Part shown: in pieces, positions 1-11,348 of the stretch
How the letters are laid out: every line of letters begins with the position of its first letter
How positions within the stretch are numbered: the stretch's first letter is position 1
Translations under genes and position numbers: made by a program
Notes under the pieces: generated by a model
Database searches by the model: none
What the model saw: the letters and a program-made list of their open reading frames with translations, nothing else
Told to the model about the DNA's origin: nothing
Assembly: GCA_033032175.1 (NCBI GenBank)
Contig: CM065321.1
Coordinates: 11,244,501 to 11,308,500 of the forward strand
DNA: 64,000 nt
From: Saturnia japonica
Lineage: Eukaryota > Arthropoda > Insecta > Lepidoptera > Saturniidae
Direction: 5' to 3'

Positions 1-2
1 GT

Positions 3-950
3 TCGGTACTCAGCGTAATATTATTTTTACTGGCTATTAACGACGTCCTCTCACATATTGAAAAACCAGTAAAGGGATTTCTGTTTGCTGATGACCTGAC
101 AATAACTTGTAGTGGTAAAACATTAAAACCTACATTAAAACTTATCCAAAACACACTGAATAATCTTTAGGAATGGTGCAAGAAATCTGGTTTTAAATTT
201 TCTAAAACTAAAACTGAATTCATAATTTTAACAAATAAGAAAGATAAAACTAGAAACGTGCAATTAACATTAAATGGGCATAGTATTAAAGAGGTAAATA
301 AATTGAAAATTTTAGGACTTATTTTTGATAAAAAAATGTCTTGGAATTCACATATAAATAATCTCAAGGCAGAATGCTACAAAAGGTTGAACATAATAAA
401 GGTTTTATCATCATCAACATGGGAGTCTGAAAGAAATTGTATAATAAATACATATCGTGCCTTAATAAGACAAAAAATAGATTACGGTTCTGTAATTTAT
501 GATTCTGCAAAACAACGTTCACTTAAATCCCTAGAAAGTATTCAAAACACTGCTCTTCGACTGAGTATTGGTGCATTTAAGACAAGTCCAATTAAGAGCG
601 TCTTAGCTGAAGCTGGAGAAATGCCATTAGAATTTATAAGAAAGAAACTTGTAATTATGTACGCTGTAAATATTTTATCTCGACCTGAAAATCCAACTTA
701 CCAAAATTACACTAAAACAACAGCTGTAGACATAGAATATGAACTTCAACCAAATTTAAAACAGCCTTTACGAATCAGAGCAACCAAATACTTAAAAGAA
801 TTGAATCTTACAATACCAAAAATATTCCCAAAGAAATTACTTACCTCTGGTCCATGGGAAAACTTTGAACCCCCAATTAATCTTGAAATAGCTAAAAACT
901 ACAAAGATGACACACCGCAATGCATATACAAAAATCTATTTCTGAAGTGA
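3..950 (+). pseudogene. LINE ORF2, reverse transcriptase end (broken)
   Basis: Frame 3 is open from the window edge through a GSVLSP-like palm motif (here SVLSVILF) and FADD, the catalytic RT signature. A TAG at 168-170 interrupts it, and it then reads on to a TGA at 948-950. The part after the stop has the LxILGLxFDxKMSW-type thumb motif usual after RT in I/R1/Jockey LINEs. The RNase H domain continues in another frame that overlaps the last 31 bases, so a frameshift lies between 920 and 948. The apparent start at 258 is only a GTG inside the domain, not a real start. Confidence 0.8.
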
Positions 951-1777
951 ATAGTAGATATACCTACTGTAAGACCATCTACACGGATGGGGCAGTTATA
1001 AATGGAAGATCAGGATGTTCAGTGGTAACTGGTGATAATAGTTACAGATACAGACTTGGCGATTTTAACTCAATTTTCAGTTGTGAAGCAATAGCTATTC
1101 TGAAAGCTTTAGAAATTATATCTAATGAATCTAGTGTAGACAAATATATAATATATACCGATTCAAAATCATGCTTGACAGCTTTACAAAATGTAAAAAA
1201 TACAAACACTCTTATCACAGAAATCAAGCAAAAAATGATAAATATACTAAAAAACAATAGCAAATTTGAAATTATATGGATTCCTAGTCATCAAGGAATA
1301 ATTGGTAACGAAAGGGCAGATAGTGAGGCGAGACATGCAACTAATGAGAGTGAAAATTGGCATTTAAATAAATCAACTCCTAGTGAATTACATAAATACT
1401 TTAAACTTAAAATTAAAACCCTTTGGGATCATTCTTGGAAGACAGAAAATACAACTTTGTTATTTAATATCAGAAAATCAATTTTTGAAAAATTTCCTAC
1501 TGCCTTTACCTGTAGGAAAAGACAAGTGATTATCACCAGATTGCGTATTGGGCACACAAAAATGACACATCTTTATCTAATTACTAAAACTGATAGAAAC
1601 AAATGCAAATGTGGAGAAGACCTGACTGTCCTACATTTATTAGTAGAATGTTCAGCATTTGACCAGGAAAAACGGTTGTGTAAAGTTCCTAATAATTTAA
1701 AAGACTGTTTAAATAAAGATGGATGTACTCAAATCTTAAATTTTTTGAAAATGATAAATGTTTATGGACTATTTTAA
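920..1777 (+). pseudogene. LINE ORF2, RNase H domain and C-terminal zinc-finger tail
   Basis: This 285-codon open stretch is the C-terminal part of the same polyprotein as the preceding RT, in a shifted frame. RNase H removes the RNA strand of the RNA-DNA hybrid during reverse transcription. All four active-site landmarks are visible: YTDGA near residue 23, the Glu of SCEAIAILKAL, YTDSKS, and the HQG...NERADSEA block. The tail has the CxC...HLLxxC pattern typical of LINE ORF2 C termini. The first ATG is probably not a true start, because the protein should be read through from RT. Confidence 0.8.
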
Positions 1778-1846
1778 TCTACAGTACTTTATAATGTGTT
1801 TTGTTAATCGTGGTCGCTAATCACCTGAGATGTTAAAAAGCGACCT

Positions 1847-1887
<41 letters not shown>

Positions 1888-1890
<3 letters not shown>

Positions 1891-2158
1891 ATCTCTTGAA
1901 CTTTATAATATTAATAATGATATCAATTTGTGTTTAATGAATTGATACTTTTAACAGGGAAAAGATTTAATTATGTTATAATTGAAATTTAACAAACATT
2001 ACATGGAACAATACAATAATTATAAACCACACTTTTGCGCTGATCCGTCTTATTTATGGTTAATCTCATTTGATTAAAATTTTAAGGTAAACATCTGAAA
2101 CGTTGACGCCCATCACTTATAAGATGACACGTAATTTATTAAATAGAAAATATAGCAC
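1888..2158. other. AT-rich non-coding stretch
   Basis: Nothing recognisable. It directly follows the LINE poly-A and should start with that element's target duplication, whose partner lies outside the window. Confidence 0.4.
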
Positions 2159-2491
2159 ACTTCACGACGCTAAAGCGTAATTCCTCAGCTAAACGCATCC
2201 CTCGTTCCATGATTCAACGGAATAATCGCCATCGGGGAACAAATTTATTCCCGTATCGCAGGCGTGAGTGAGCGAAAGTAAATTAGCCATAACGTGTAAA
2301 TTGAAACGCAGGTAATCCCGAGCACCTGAATTAACTCGACGAGGGTGAACCCACTTCCCGTTTGTTAATGAATAAAGGGGAACAGTGAGCGACGGCGACA
2401 CCTGTACGATTGCATTATTTTGTTGCGACGCAGCACCGCGCCGTCGCGCCATCCTAATTTGACGCTTTTCGACGGACACTTTTTCTTTCAT
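2159..2491. other. GC-richer island of unknown nature
   Basis: This block is clearly less AT-rich than both neighbours and changes sharply into AT-rich sequence at 2492. The minus strand is open for 100 codons (2189-2491), but the product resembles nothing I know and the opening may be chance. CACCTG/CAGGTG E-box cores appear twice (near 2322 and 2399). It could be a conserved regulatory block, a lone exon or a repeat fragment. Confidence 0.3.
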
Positions 2492-2499
2492 CTATATCT

Positions 2500-3010
2500 C
2501 TATACATATAATAAAAACGTAACTGATCGATGTCTGTACATAGAAGATATATGAAAAAAACTATTATTGGGGGTCTCTATAAACGCAGGAGAACCCAAAA
2601 CAATGATTGTTAGAATTTTTGTCTGTTTGTATGTTTGCCAACTTTTGTGCGCGCTAATCTCAGAAACGGCCTAACCGATTTGGAAACGGTTTTCACTAAT
2701 ATATTCTGGTAAGGTTCACTTAACATTTAGTGTTTGTTTTACTTCAATAAATTCATAAATAAAAAAGTTATATCAATTTAAAAAAATCACGTCGAATATT
2801 TTTTTATATATATGCTATAAAATAACTCTTCAGTTGAATTGACTGAAATTTTAGTTATCTGTATATTATGATTTGTTAAACGATGATGATCGAAACCTTT
2901 CATAAAGTTAAAAAATGAAGAGTTTAAAAAATTGCAATTTGCAATATAAGTTGACTTCAGATCTATATGATAAATCATATTAAAAGGGGGTCAGCATATG
3001 CTGGATATTG
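2500..3010 (+). repeat. Dispersed lepidopteran-type repeat, possibly Helitron-derived
   Basis: It contains the TTTGTCTGTTTGTATGTTTG and CTAATCTCAGAAACGGCC style core that recurs across moth and butterfly genomes. A related core lies at 22540-22650. No coding capacity or clear termini were found, so the borders are approximate. The assignment to Helitrons is from memory of such repeats. Confidence 0.35.
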
Positions 3011-3560
3011 TCAGTTGAATATAGCTGCGCCGCTGCTAGAGATAGCAATTCATTTCGAAAAAGATTGATTCGAATCGAACTCTTATGAATCAATTCCCAA
3101 AAAAATCGATGTCTAAAAGACTGATCTCTCAAAAAAAATTTTTTTTTTTCGATTCACTTTCGCATTTGTATTAACAATATAACAATTCCTAAAATAGAAA
3201 ATTAAATAGGAACCACAACAGTCGATCTTTTGTAATTTTTATCTTACTAAAGTATCAGTTGTTATAGAGAAACATAGAAAGATATAGAAAGAGCGAATTT
3301 ATTACAGGTATATAGGGAAAGAGAATTCATTTCAAAAATGTATTATTATAAACTGTTGTCGTTATTTTGCTGTTGGGTAATAATTTACCGTTAGTATTTT
3401 AATTTGTAAATGACACCATCAATGGTAAATGCCTGCATAATGAATTGAATAATTTTATATATTGGAAAGTAATTCTGTCTGTCCCGTCTTTTGCATTTTC
3501 AAGCCTAGACCGCTGAACCAATTTTGAAGAACTTTGGTTGAGAAAGGTCATATATCTATA
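3011..3560. other. AT-rich non-coding stretch
   Basis: No ORF, no inverted repeat with duplicated target, no RNA gene seen. 3470-3540 resembles degraded Helitron-type core sequence. Confidence 0.35.
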
Positions 3561-3576
3561 ATATGATCATCTATAA

Positions 3577-3728
3577 TTTTCTTTTGGTTTATCGTGTTCA
3601 GAGATTAGTCAGTGTATATACAGTAATATAGCAGGGTGGTAGGGATCGCGATCACCATACATAGTGTTAAACACATGTATGATTTTCTTTTGGTTTGTCG
3701 TGTTCCGAGGTCAGTCCGTGTATATCTA
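3577..3728 (+). repeat. Two tandem partial copies of dispersed repeat family R
   Basis: About 50 bases beginning ATTTTCTTTTGGTTTRTCGT occur twice, at roughly 3577-3625 and 3680-3728, separated by an ACCATACA-type segment. The same two motifs (ACCACCATACACCA and GGTTTATCGCGTTTCTGGAT) are found at 10830-10930 and in altered form at 53518-53815. I name this family R for convenience. Confidence 0.4.
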
Positions 3729-4368
3729 TACTAATAATAATTTAGTAAAGCGGACGAGTTTTTTTGTTTTGTTTGTTTAAACATAGTAATCTCTGGACAA
3801 CGGGTAGCAGTCGGATTCGAAAAATTCTTTTTGTATATTATAGCCAGATTCACTAAGAATAGTATAGGCTATCTGGAACTAAGCTAAACCTCTCAGCTAG
3901 CCTTAAATATTGATTTTTGTTTAAGTAAGTCGAAGTGAAAGTGTTCCCGAACTGCTTTATCCGCATGCGCTGGCGTAATGGTTAGTGATACGAAAATATA
4001 ATATTCTACAAAAATATTGTTCTTTAGTATATCTAAAAAAATTCTCCGGTAACATATGCCTATTTCTTAATAGCATAAACCACAATAAGGTATTTTGCGT
4101 GTTTTTATGTTGAAGAAAAAATTGATTTTGAGATTTATTTTTAGGCTTATTATATTAATCCTTACGAACCAAAGTTATTTCATCATAAAGACAATTTAAT
4201 TTTTTTTTATAGTATCTAATTAGGACACATAGTTTAAGAGAAAATGAAAAATTAAAATAATTTGTACTTGCGAGAAGTGATAACAATTATGATTACATGG
4301 GTCCGTCGCGTTGGTGGCGCGGTATTTGTTGGATAAAAACTCGGATGAAACCGAGGGGCACAGCTAGT
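3722..4368 (+). mobile_element. Non-autonomous Helitron-like element
   Basis: The 3' end has the Helitron layout: a perfect hairpin CTCGG-ATGAAA-CCGAG at about 4340-4355, then a few bases, then CTAG (4364-4367) followed by T. The 5' border is placed at the ATACTAATAATAA sequence, which is also seen in a fragment at 5535-5700. No Rep/helicase coding sequence is present, so it would depend on an autonomous partner. Confidence 0.5.
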
Positions 4369-4470
4369 ATAAATATAAAGTTGGTGTGTACTTACCCACA
4401 TAGTATGTGTAAGAATGTATAAAAAAAAATTAAAGTCCACAAACATACAATCAACGCATCGGTATATAAA

Positions 4471-4790
4471 AACAATGATTGTTCAGTGGTATTGTGTTCG
4501 GATATTGCATCGATCGACGTGAGATCGAATCCCTGCAATGAGCCTGAGCTTACGGTGAAGACAAAGATCATGATGAAACTATAGCATGGTGATAAGGCAT
4601 TTTGTAATGCCAGTCTGGCTAGCTACCATCCTCAAGTTAAAAATCTGTCACAAAGTAACTATGGGTGTGTTCCGGCACTTGAGAGCCATTCCTCCTACTT
4701 GACTTAGCGTGTTACCATCTTTAGCCATATCATCACCTAATAACACGTGAGATTCTCACCAAATGCTAAAACTTATCAAGAATAAAAAAG
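4471..4790 (+). mobile_element. SINE, family B (tRNA-derived)
   Basis: The head has a box A-like GTTCAGTGGTATTG and a box B-like GATCGAATCCC, as in RNA polymerase III promoters of tRNA-derived SINEs. The body has GAGCCTGAGCTTACGGTGAAG, AGCATGGTGATA and CCTCAAGTTAAAAATCTGTC, and ends near AATAAAAAAG. Copies or parts of this family lie at 5903, 8778, 13793, 18283 (minus), 19679, 21500 and 27437 (minus). Confidence 0.6.
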
Positions 4791-5290
4791 AACAATGTGA
4801 TGTAATATACATTATAATATAATGACCCTAATTGATTCAAGACTAATACTCAGTTCTCGAGACATTTAGATGTGAAAGATATTTTTGTTTCAATAACAAA
4901 ATAACTCAGTTTAAATAAGTGTACTCAAAACAAATGAAACCCCAAAGGAAGCTTATGAATAGGTTTCGGAAAGTTCCCACTATAAAACTAATATTGTTGA
5001 GAGAGTAGCGACTCGGTGACCCGCTGACCGTCGCGGCGGTATCGCATCACAAAAGAGTCACGTAGAAATCTGGCTCTCACCGACACGCATGACCTGACCT
5101 GCCTTTATATCTTGTTTCAGGGTTGACATAGAAACCCGTTCTGAATTACTTATTACATTTTCTTTGAGATTAATAATGGTCTCTATCTTGTGTCGCCTTG
5201 AATTCCAAACATTTTTTAGTTTCAAAATAAACGTATTTCGAGAATTTATACAAATATCACGAATATTAGTAGGATACTAATATTGTAACT
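4791..5290. other. Non-coding stretch
   Basis: No gene or RNA was recognised. 4980-5110 is slightly GC-richer (a GTGACCCGCTGACCGTCGCGG segment) but carries no ORF. Confidence 0.35.
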
Positions 5291-5520
5291 GTCTCTTTAG
5301 CCTAGTGGTCCAAAGCGCGACTTCTATGAGCAAGGTCCTGAGTTCGAATCCCTGGTCGAGAAAAGTTATAATGGGTTTTTCCTATGAAATTCTCAGTAGC
5401 AGCTCGGAGTTTGGTTTCGTGCCCGACTAATGGCAATAGGCTCGCCCCCTATTACATGGGACCTGACAAGGTGCCCGGCGAACCTTGAGTGTATATCTCT
5501 GCCTGGCCCTTCGCCCTAGC
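5291..5520 (+). mobile_element. SINE, family A (tRNA-derived)
   Basis: The head has box A TTAGCCTAGTGGTC and box B GAGTTCGAATCCC, then a shared body (GCAGCTCGGAGTTTGGTTTC, GGCAATAGGCTCGCCCCCTA, CCTATTACATGGGACCTGA). It lacks the last 30-40 bases found in other copies at 8511, 20140 and 27642. A tRNA gene is ruled out by the common non-tRNA body and the repeated occurrence. Confidence 0.7.
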
Positions 5521-5534
5521 ACTAGTCCTATATT

Positions 5535-5700
5535 ATGTTTACTAATAATAAAAAGCTGAAGAGATTTTTTGTTTGTTTTTGTTTGTGTGAACGCACTATT
5601 CTTTGGAACTACCAGATTTGAACATTTCTTTTGCATATTATAGCCTATTGAGGAAGGATTGAGGAAGCCTATAGACTATCTAACATTATTTTATGCCTTT
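5535..5700 (+). repeat. 5' fragment of the Helitron-like family of 3722-4368
   Basis: The ACTAATAATAA start, a TTTTTTGTTTGTTT stretch, and the ...TTGCATATTATAGCC...CTATCTA order match 3730-3875. No 3' hairpin or CTAG end is present, so it is truncated. Confidence 0.4.
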
Positions 5701-5902
5701 AAAGGGCATAACAGTAACAATTAAAGTCAAGCAATCTGGTAAGCTGCAGGCAGGAAGGTAAATGACAACAACAGCGTTAACGGCACAGCGCGGTGGCACA
5801 GTAAAGAGTTGATCGATTACAACTAACACGAGACCGTGGACCACAACTAGTCCTTTAAAGAATAAACAAAAAGTATTTCATAAAGGTGTTTTCAATTTTA
5901 GT

Positions 5903-6118
5903 GTCATAGCATCAATCGACGTGAGCTCGAATCGCTGCAATAAGCCTGAGCTCTCGGTGAAGGAAAACATCGTGATGAAACCATATCATGATGGTAGGGT
6001 TTTTTGCAATGCCCAACTGGCTAGCTACTATCCTCAAGTTGAAAAGCTGTCACATAATGACTTAAGATCACAGGAGATTGTGGCCACAACGCTAAACCTA
6101 TAAAGATTAATAAAAAAG
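5903..6118 (+). mobile_element. SINE, family B, 5'-truncated and diverged
   Basis: It shares ATCAATCGACGTGAGCTCGAATC, the CCTGAGCTCTCGGTGAAGGA block and CTCAAGTTGAAAAGCTGTC with the other family B copies, and ends near AATAAAAAAG. The box A part is missing. Confidence 0.55.
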
Positions 6119-6682
6119 TGAAGACCCAACCCTATTCAGTTTACGCTATCCCAAATAAAGATGTTGGAATGCGATACAAGAATATGTGCCATTGAACCAT
6201 ACAATATTATTTGAGGAACCACTGAACCGAAACGGGGTTCCGCTATGGGCAACTCTAAAACATACCTTTACCCTTTCATAGAAACCATATTGTTAGATAA
6301 CTTCATATTTTATGTATATTTCTTTCAGTATTTTATTACATTACGGATTGGTATGTCGTTTCAATCAGTAACCATCTTTCTATTAATTTACTTTTGTATA
6401 ATTCTTACCCTTTTGATCTTCACAAATAGTATGTTGTAGGATAATGTAATTATCGTAGCGTAGCGTAGTATCAGTAGCGTAGTGATGTGCATGAACCGCA
6501 AAGAAGGGAAAGGTTTTTTAATGCAATTAATGTTAATATCGAATCTTATTAGTGAAAAAAAAATCATCCCGCATATTTGAACAGACGGAACATTTCTGAA
6601 TTTCCAAATGAGTATTCTGTTAGCAGCTAACAGAACTATGTCAAGACTTTAGAGTAACTTTTTTGAAGTCGCTTAAAACACT
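6119..6682. other. AT-rich non-coding stretch
   Basis: The only open frame is a 64-codon, highly hydrophobic AT-rich one (6245-6439) with no recognisable feature. A CGTAGCGTAGCGTAG-type short repeat lies near 6454. Confidence 0.35.
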
Positions 6683-6936
6683 GGCGACCACCCAGAGATC
6701 GGTAGTCCATCGCTGGCTGTCGCTGCCATGGCAGAAGCTGGACATACACTGGCTGATCCCGAAATGACAAACCAAATAAGAGGCACTGTAACAGGTATGG
6801 TCGGGTATAAATTCCCAACTACTCCACTTCATTAATGGATAATAGATAATGATACTAGATAATATGTATATATTATATACCCGCTGATCCTGGAAAGCGA
6901 TACGCGTAAGCGTGCTACTATGTCGGCTGTTATATC
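6683..6936 (-). repeat. Dispersed repeat family R
   Basis: The GCGACCACCCAGAGATCGG and GTCCATCGCTGGCTGTCGCTG segments match parts of 13535-13645, 27571-27990 and 55511-55570. The middle (CTGATCCCGAAATGACAAACC) is the reverse complement of the GGTTTATCGCGTTTCTGGAT motif at 10895. It is probably an old LINE 3' region; strand is relative to 10801-10990. Confidence 0.4.
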
Positions 6937-6943
6937 TTAGGGC

Positions 6944-7105
6944 CTAGCCAAGTTGCCTTTCAACAATCGTTAACACTAACAGAAAACGAAAAAAAATATG
7001 GAATTGACATATTTGATCACGTGATTTGACAATGAGGTATGTTTATTCCATACATTTTTATCGTTTTCGTTAGCGTTATCGATTGTAGAAAAGCAACACA
7101 AGGGG
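6944..7105. mobile_element. Fold-back MITE, copy 1
   Basis: The two ends are inverted copies of about 45-50 bases: the left end (CAATCGTTAACACTAACAG, then AAAACG and a purine run) mirrors the right end (CGTTTTCGTTAGCGTTATCG, then ATTGTAGAAA). A second copy lies at 28300-28475 with the same core GGAATTGACATATNNGATCAC. It has no coding capacity. The target duplication is not clear. Confidence 0.55.
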
Positions 7106-8510
7106 ACCTACCGTGTGTGTAAAGGTTGCGATCCAGGCGTAATTGTCCTGTACCACGATTGAGAATATCATAAGAACACGCACTTAATAAACTACTCCCT
7201 GGGATAACATAGAGTACCATATGCCAATTTTACGTTCATTTTTGTGATGTTCGGGAGCCAAACGGGTAATAAAAGTTACATTTTTTTGTTTATTTACTGA
7301 AAATGTTTTTTAATAAACTGTGTTTTCTGTATCTACGTTAAATTGCTATTGAAACTAAATATCCAGTTATTACAAATAATGATGTCTAACATCTAAGGTT
7401 TCTCAATAAAGCCTAAATTAGTAGTGAAATGTATAAGGTTACATTAATTTTTTCGAATATGTTTTATGTTTTGACTTGAATTTTATTAAGCTATATGTTT
7501 GCGCTAAAATGTGTGTTGGATAATCTCACACCCCACGCCGCAACCATCTTCACTGTTGAGATGAAGAAATTATAAACAATAAAATAGGTACCTAATACTA
7601 ATTGGACCATATCGCGTGATTGAACCTGCGCAGGAGATCCTCGAACATATGAAGAAGCTAGAGTTGAAGGTGAGTGGTTTTGCCTTGTTTTGAGATACAT
7701 CGAAATACTCATATGGCACGAAGGGTTTTCACCATATTTTATCCCAAAACTTAGACAACGTGATGTCATTTCCGGACGTAACTAACATTCCATCCTATAA
7801 TTTTTGATATTAAAACCTACTTGACATGGCTCTTGTACATATTATCCAGCAAATCAGTATTTAGGGGTCTTATAGAATTTAAGAGCTAAGATTAAGAACT
7901 TTTATTAGTCTTTCTAAGTGTAAAACACGAAATGACTAATTTTATTTATTTCTAGTATTAATACTATGCCGGTCATATTCAAAACCTAGCTTACATAAGT
8001 TTTTGCTATCATACATTACATTGTCAAGAATGTATTGGGAAGCCAAAGTTAAGAAATAAATTAGCAAAAATATTAAAAATGTGTACACACTTGTGGTCTT
8101 TTCTATGTCATACGTATTTTTAAGTTGAAACTTTTAAATATTTTATAATGCACTTTGAGTAGTTTTTCTGCACAAACACCACACCGGCATACACATTTGC
8201 AGCTTTCCTCATAAACGTTTAGTAGATATAAATATGAACGGTGCCGCCGGGTAGCAGTTTCATTGCAAGCCTGCTTTAAATATTTGTATTTCTCTTATAT
8301 TTTCAAAAGCGCTCGGGACGTGAACAGAAACACATACGTGGTCATATTCAGAACTATGGTGGATAAGATTGTTGTGTTTATACAATATATACAATAAACT
8401 TATTCTAACAATTGTTGTATGTATACAATTGTCTGAGAAGAACTGTCAAAGGCTGTCCAATATTGTTTAATAATAAATTTATAATATTTTGGAAACCTCA
8501 ACTCCCCAAC
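7106..8510. other. Long AT-rich non-coding stretch
   Basis: No gene found. A 92-codon opening on the minus strand (7491-7769) has no recognisable domain and low credibility. No clear transposon termini were seen. Confidence 0.35.
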
Positions 8511-8760
8511 TGCCTCAGTAGCCTAGTGGTTCTAAGCGTGACTATTATGTTAGGTTCGATTCCCAAGTCGAGCAAAGTGTTACTAAGTTTTTCTATGAAA
8601 GTTTCAGAACAGCTTAGAGTTTGGCTTTATGCCCGATTAACGGCAATAGGCTCTCTCCCTATTATATGTGACCTAAAAACATACCCAGCAATCTGTGGGT
8701 GTACAGATTAGTACACCTCTGACTAACCCTTCGGAGATATACGTATGATGGTATGTATGT
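8511..8760 (+). mobile_element. SINE, family A
   Basis: It has the TGCCTCAGTAGCCTAGTGGT head, a box B-like GGTTCGATTCCC, the GGCAATAGGCTC body and the tail CTAACCCTTCGG...GATGGTATGT. It is full length compared with the copies at 20140 and 27642, but more diverged. Confidence 0.7.
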
Positions 8761-8777
8761 CATGTTGAAAGCAATGC

Positions 8778-9055
8778 TGGTTTTGGAAGCAACCGCGTCG
8801 ATCGACATAGGTTCGAGTCCCTGCAATTAGCCTGAGCTTTCGGTAAGGAAAATATCGAAATGAAACGATAGCATGGTTGTAAAGGATTTCCTAATATCCT
8901 ACCACCTGGCCAGCTATCACCCTCAAGTTGAAAATTTGTCGTCTATATGCGTATTTCGGCAGCTGCACCTGAGAGATTTCCTACGACTAAGCTTAGCTTA
9001 GCATCTTGGACCACATCGTCACTTAATATCAGATAAGACAGTAGATAAACGGTAA
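8778..9055 (+). mobile_element. SINE, family B
   Basis: It matches family B from the GTCGATCGACATAGGTTCGAG box B region through CCTCAAGTTGAAAATTTGTC to the CATCGTCACTTAATA tail. It lies only some 20 bases after a family A SINE. Confidence 0.6.
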
Positions 9056-9280
9056 ATCTATTTTCTTTTTTAAATTAATTATGTCAGTTTAAAACATATT
9101 TTTAGCTCTTACACTCATAGTTATTTTAAGTTGATGTGCACACATCCGCGAAGGTTTTGTATTAGTAGGATTAGTAGTTTACAATAGATGGCACGCTAGT
9201 CTTTTCATTTCGAAAAAGGATTAAACGGTAAAAATTTTCTTTCTTAAGAAAATCTTATAATAAATTATGCATACCTAACA

Positions 9281-9492
9281 TTCAACCACTCTGTGGAACC
9301 AGCTATCGCCTGAGGTCTTTCCGAGCCGTTATGATCTGGTGACCTTCAAGAAGAGAGCTTATAATCTTCCATAAGAGGCCGGCAACGTATCTGCGAGCCC
9401 TCTGGTGTTGCGGATATATGTGGGCGGCGGTGATCACTTTCCATCAGGTGCGCCACCTGCCCGTTTGCCCCCTTTTTATCATTAAAAAAAAA
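9281..9492 (+). pseudogene. LINE 3' end: RT C terminus plus 3' UTR and A-tail
   Basis: The start translates to TLWNQLSPEVFPSRYDLVTF followed by KKRAYNL and a stop. That is the conserved LWNxLP...FK closing motif of Jockey/CR1-group LINE ORF2. The 3' UTR has the GAGGCCGGCAACGTATCTGC and CATCAGGTGCGCCACCTGCC segments very common at LINE 3' ends in Lepidoptera, then a run of A at 9485-9492. It is strongly 5'-truncated. Confidence 0.7.
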
Positions 9493-10800
9493 TATTCAAA
9501 AACCTACTTTCTAATTATATTATTTTAATCGCAACAAGGGCGTAGTTAAGGTAAAACTGAAGAGAAATGTAATATTACTTTTAATGACGCCAATAGAACA
9601 TTGTTCCGGAATTCCTATTTTAGAAATCTGAAAAAACCGTCCTGTTGACTTTGACACTTCATAGTTCATTATCGTCGAACACTTTATATTTAACACCTAA
9701 TTACTGCTGTAAATTAACATAAATATTATGTTCTCGTGTGCGCAAAAAGAAACACACAAATTAACTGAATACTCAACTAACGACTAAACTTCGCGTCGAT
9801 CAATATTATTATACGTCGAAAAAAGGTCATTTGGAATCTATTAAATGTTTTTTGAAGTGAATCTTTTATATGCGATTTTCTGGATCGGTAAATCTCTCTT
9901 ACCACTGACATGCTAATTTGGACAGTATATTTATAATTATAAGTATGACGTGTTACTTATGGCCGATAAATATGAAACTAGACTGATGTTGAATGAATTT
10001 ACAAATTATGAATTTTAGTTTTTGGTACTACTATTAATTGGTACATCTAAATCTGTTATCCATTTCTGTCAGCAGTCCGAAATGACTACCTTTTTTTGTT
10101 TATAATATACATCAATTTAACTAAGTAAAAATTACTAATTTTTGTTCTTTTACCATAACTTACGAGTACTTTTGCCAATATTCCGGCAACCAACAACCGT
10201 ATCGGCCCATCAATTATGTCGTTCGCGATATAACCCTGTGTCCATCTGTGTTCCATTTGTAAACGTCACGAGTACCAAACCATACAAACGTCATATATCT
10301 GATTAAATACAACAATATACCTTATTCCTTTGCCATAAGAAAGAAACAGGCAGCATTGAGATACATGCCGTTGTCCACGCAGGATCGTAATTCGACTACG
10401 GTGACAAAACAATCATTAATCAGATTAGACGTTCAGCAAATAATTTGCCGCGGCGACCTCAAAATGACTGGCAATTGTTTTGTGCTTTTAAATAATACTC
10501 ACAATAGTTTTGTATTTTCTTTTCATTTATGAATATGGTACAATAGAAGTTGTTTGACAGTGATACACAGTAGAGGATTCGGATTCTGTATACTGGGAGC
10601 TTATAGAACAAAAGCGGTATTCATTTTATTCAGATAATAAAATAATTAAGTGGGTAATTTCTTAATAGTATTAGTATTCAAATTCCAAGACAATATCTTT
10701 TCATTCATAACTGTTACTATAACTTTTCCTTGTAAAAATGTGATTTAATAATTTTCTTTAGATGGATATTTTAGTCTTTTAGTTTTTTTATTGGTGGTGA
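9493..10800. other. Long AT-rich non-coding stretch
   Basis: No ORF above 60 codons with plausible content, no SINE, MITE or LINE end recognised. Confidence 0.35.
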
Positions 10801-10990
10801 CTAGGTGGTACAACACGACAATTGTGCCCGACTGGGTGCGACCACCATACACCAGGTGTAACACTGCTATTTGTGGTACCTACGCTTCATGTTTTGGTTT
10901 ATCGCGTTTCTGGATCAGCCAGTATATATTGTTACAAGTGCCCCCTTCCTCCACCAACACTTCATATTAAATATCATACCGTTTAATAGA
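10801..10990 (+). repeat. Dispersed repeat family R
   Basis: GCGACCACCATACACCAGG followed by GGTTTATCGCGTTTCTGGAT and CAGCCAGTATATATTG. The same order is seen at 3650-3730 and 53660-53760. Confidence 0.4.
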
Positions 10991-11069
10991 GTGGGGTATA
11001 TTAATAAATGGATATTCATAACTACCCTACTGATCGGACTACGTGGAAGGATATAATTATAAGGCGTAG

Positions 11070-11147
11070 CGCACAAAGAGCGGGGTTAAGTCCGGTAAAG
11101 CTGTAAAAGCCATCAGCAGCTCTGTTTTTGGATAGAACCCCTAAGGC
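11070..11147 (+). repeat. Jockey-type LINE 3' UTR fragment
   Basis: TTAAGTCCGGTAAAGCTGTA, CTCTGTTTTTGGATAGAACC and CCTAAGGCT match the last part of the 3' UTR of the LINE at 23469-24464 (read on its minus strand) and of the full-length element ending at 61620. Confidence 0.55.
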
Positions 11148-11269
11148 TATATATATATATAGAATAGTGTGTCAGAAAAAAAAGAGCGGGGCATTCTCGT
11201 TTTAACTGGTGAACAGTAATACGATGTATTATTTATAATATCTGGGAGACCAAGCTTGGCCCCGGTATA

Positions 11270-11346
11270 AAAAAAGGACACTTTTATACTCGAAATTTCA
11301 TCTAAATCGTTGGAGCCATTTCCGAGAAACCAATTACATATATATA
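11270..11346 (-). repeat. Fragment of dispersed repeat family T
   Basis: TCGTTGGAGCCATTTCCGAG is the reverse complement of the start of the repeat at 54428-54575. The pogo-like MITE begins right after it. Confidence 0.4.
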
Positions 11347-11348
11347 TA

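Larger units (their letters stand above)
1..1887 (+). mobile_element. LINE with RT and RNase H, 3' part, cut by window edge
   Basis: The element enters from before position 1, so it may be 5' truncated or simply cut by the window. It carries the end of an RT palm (FADD motif near 90-101), the RT thumb region, an RNase H domain and a cysteine-rich tail. A short AT-rich 3' UTR and 27 A at 1861-1887 follow. RT followed by RNase H is the layout of the I and R1-like LINE groups; the exact clade is uncertain. One in-frame stop and one frameshift make this copy non-functional. Confidence 0.85.
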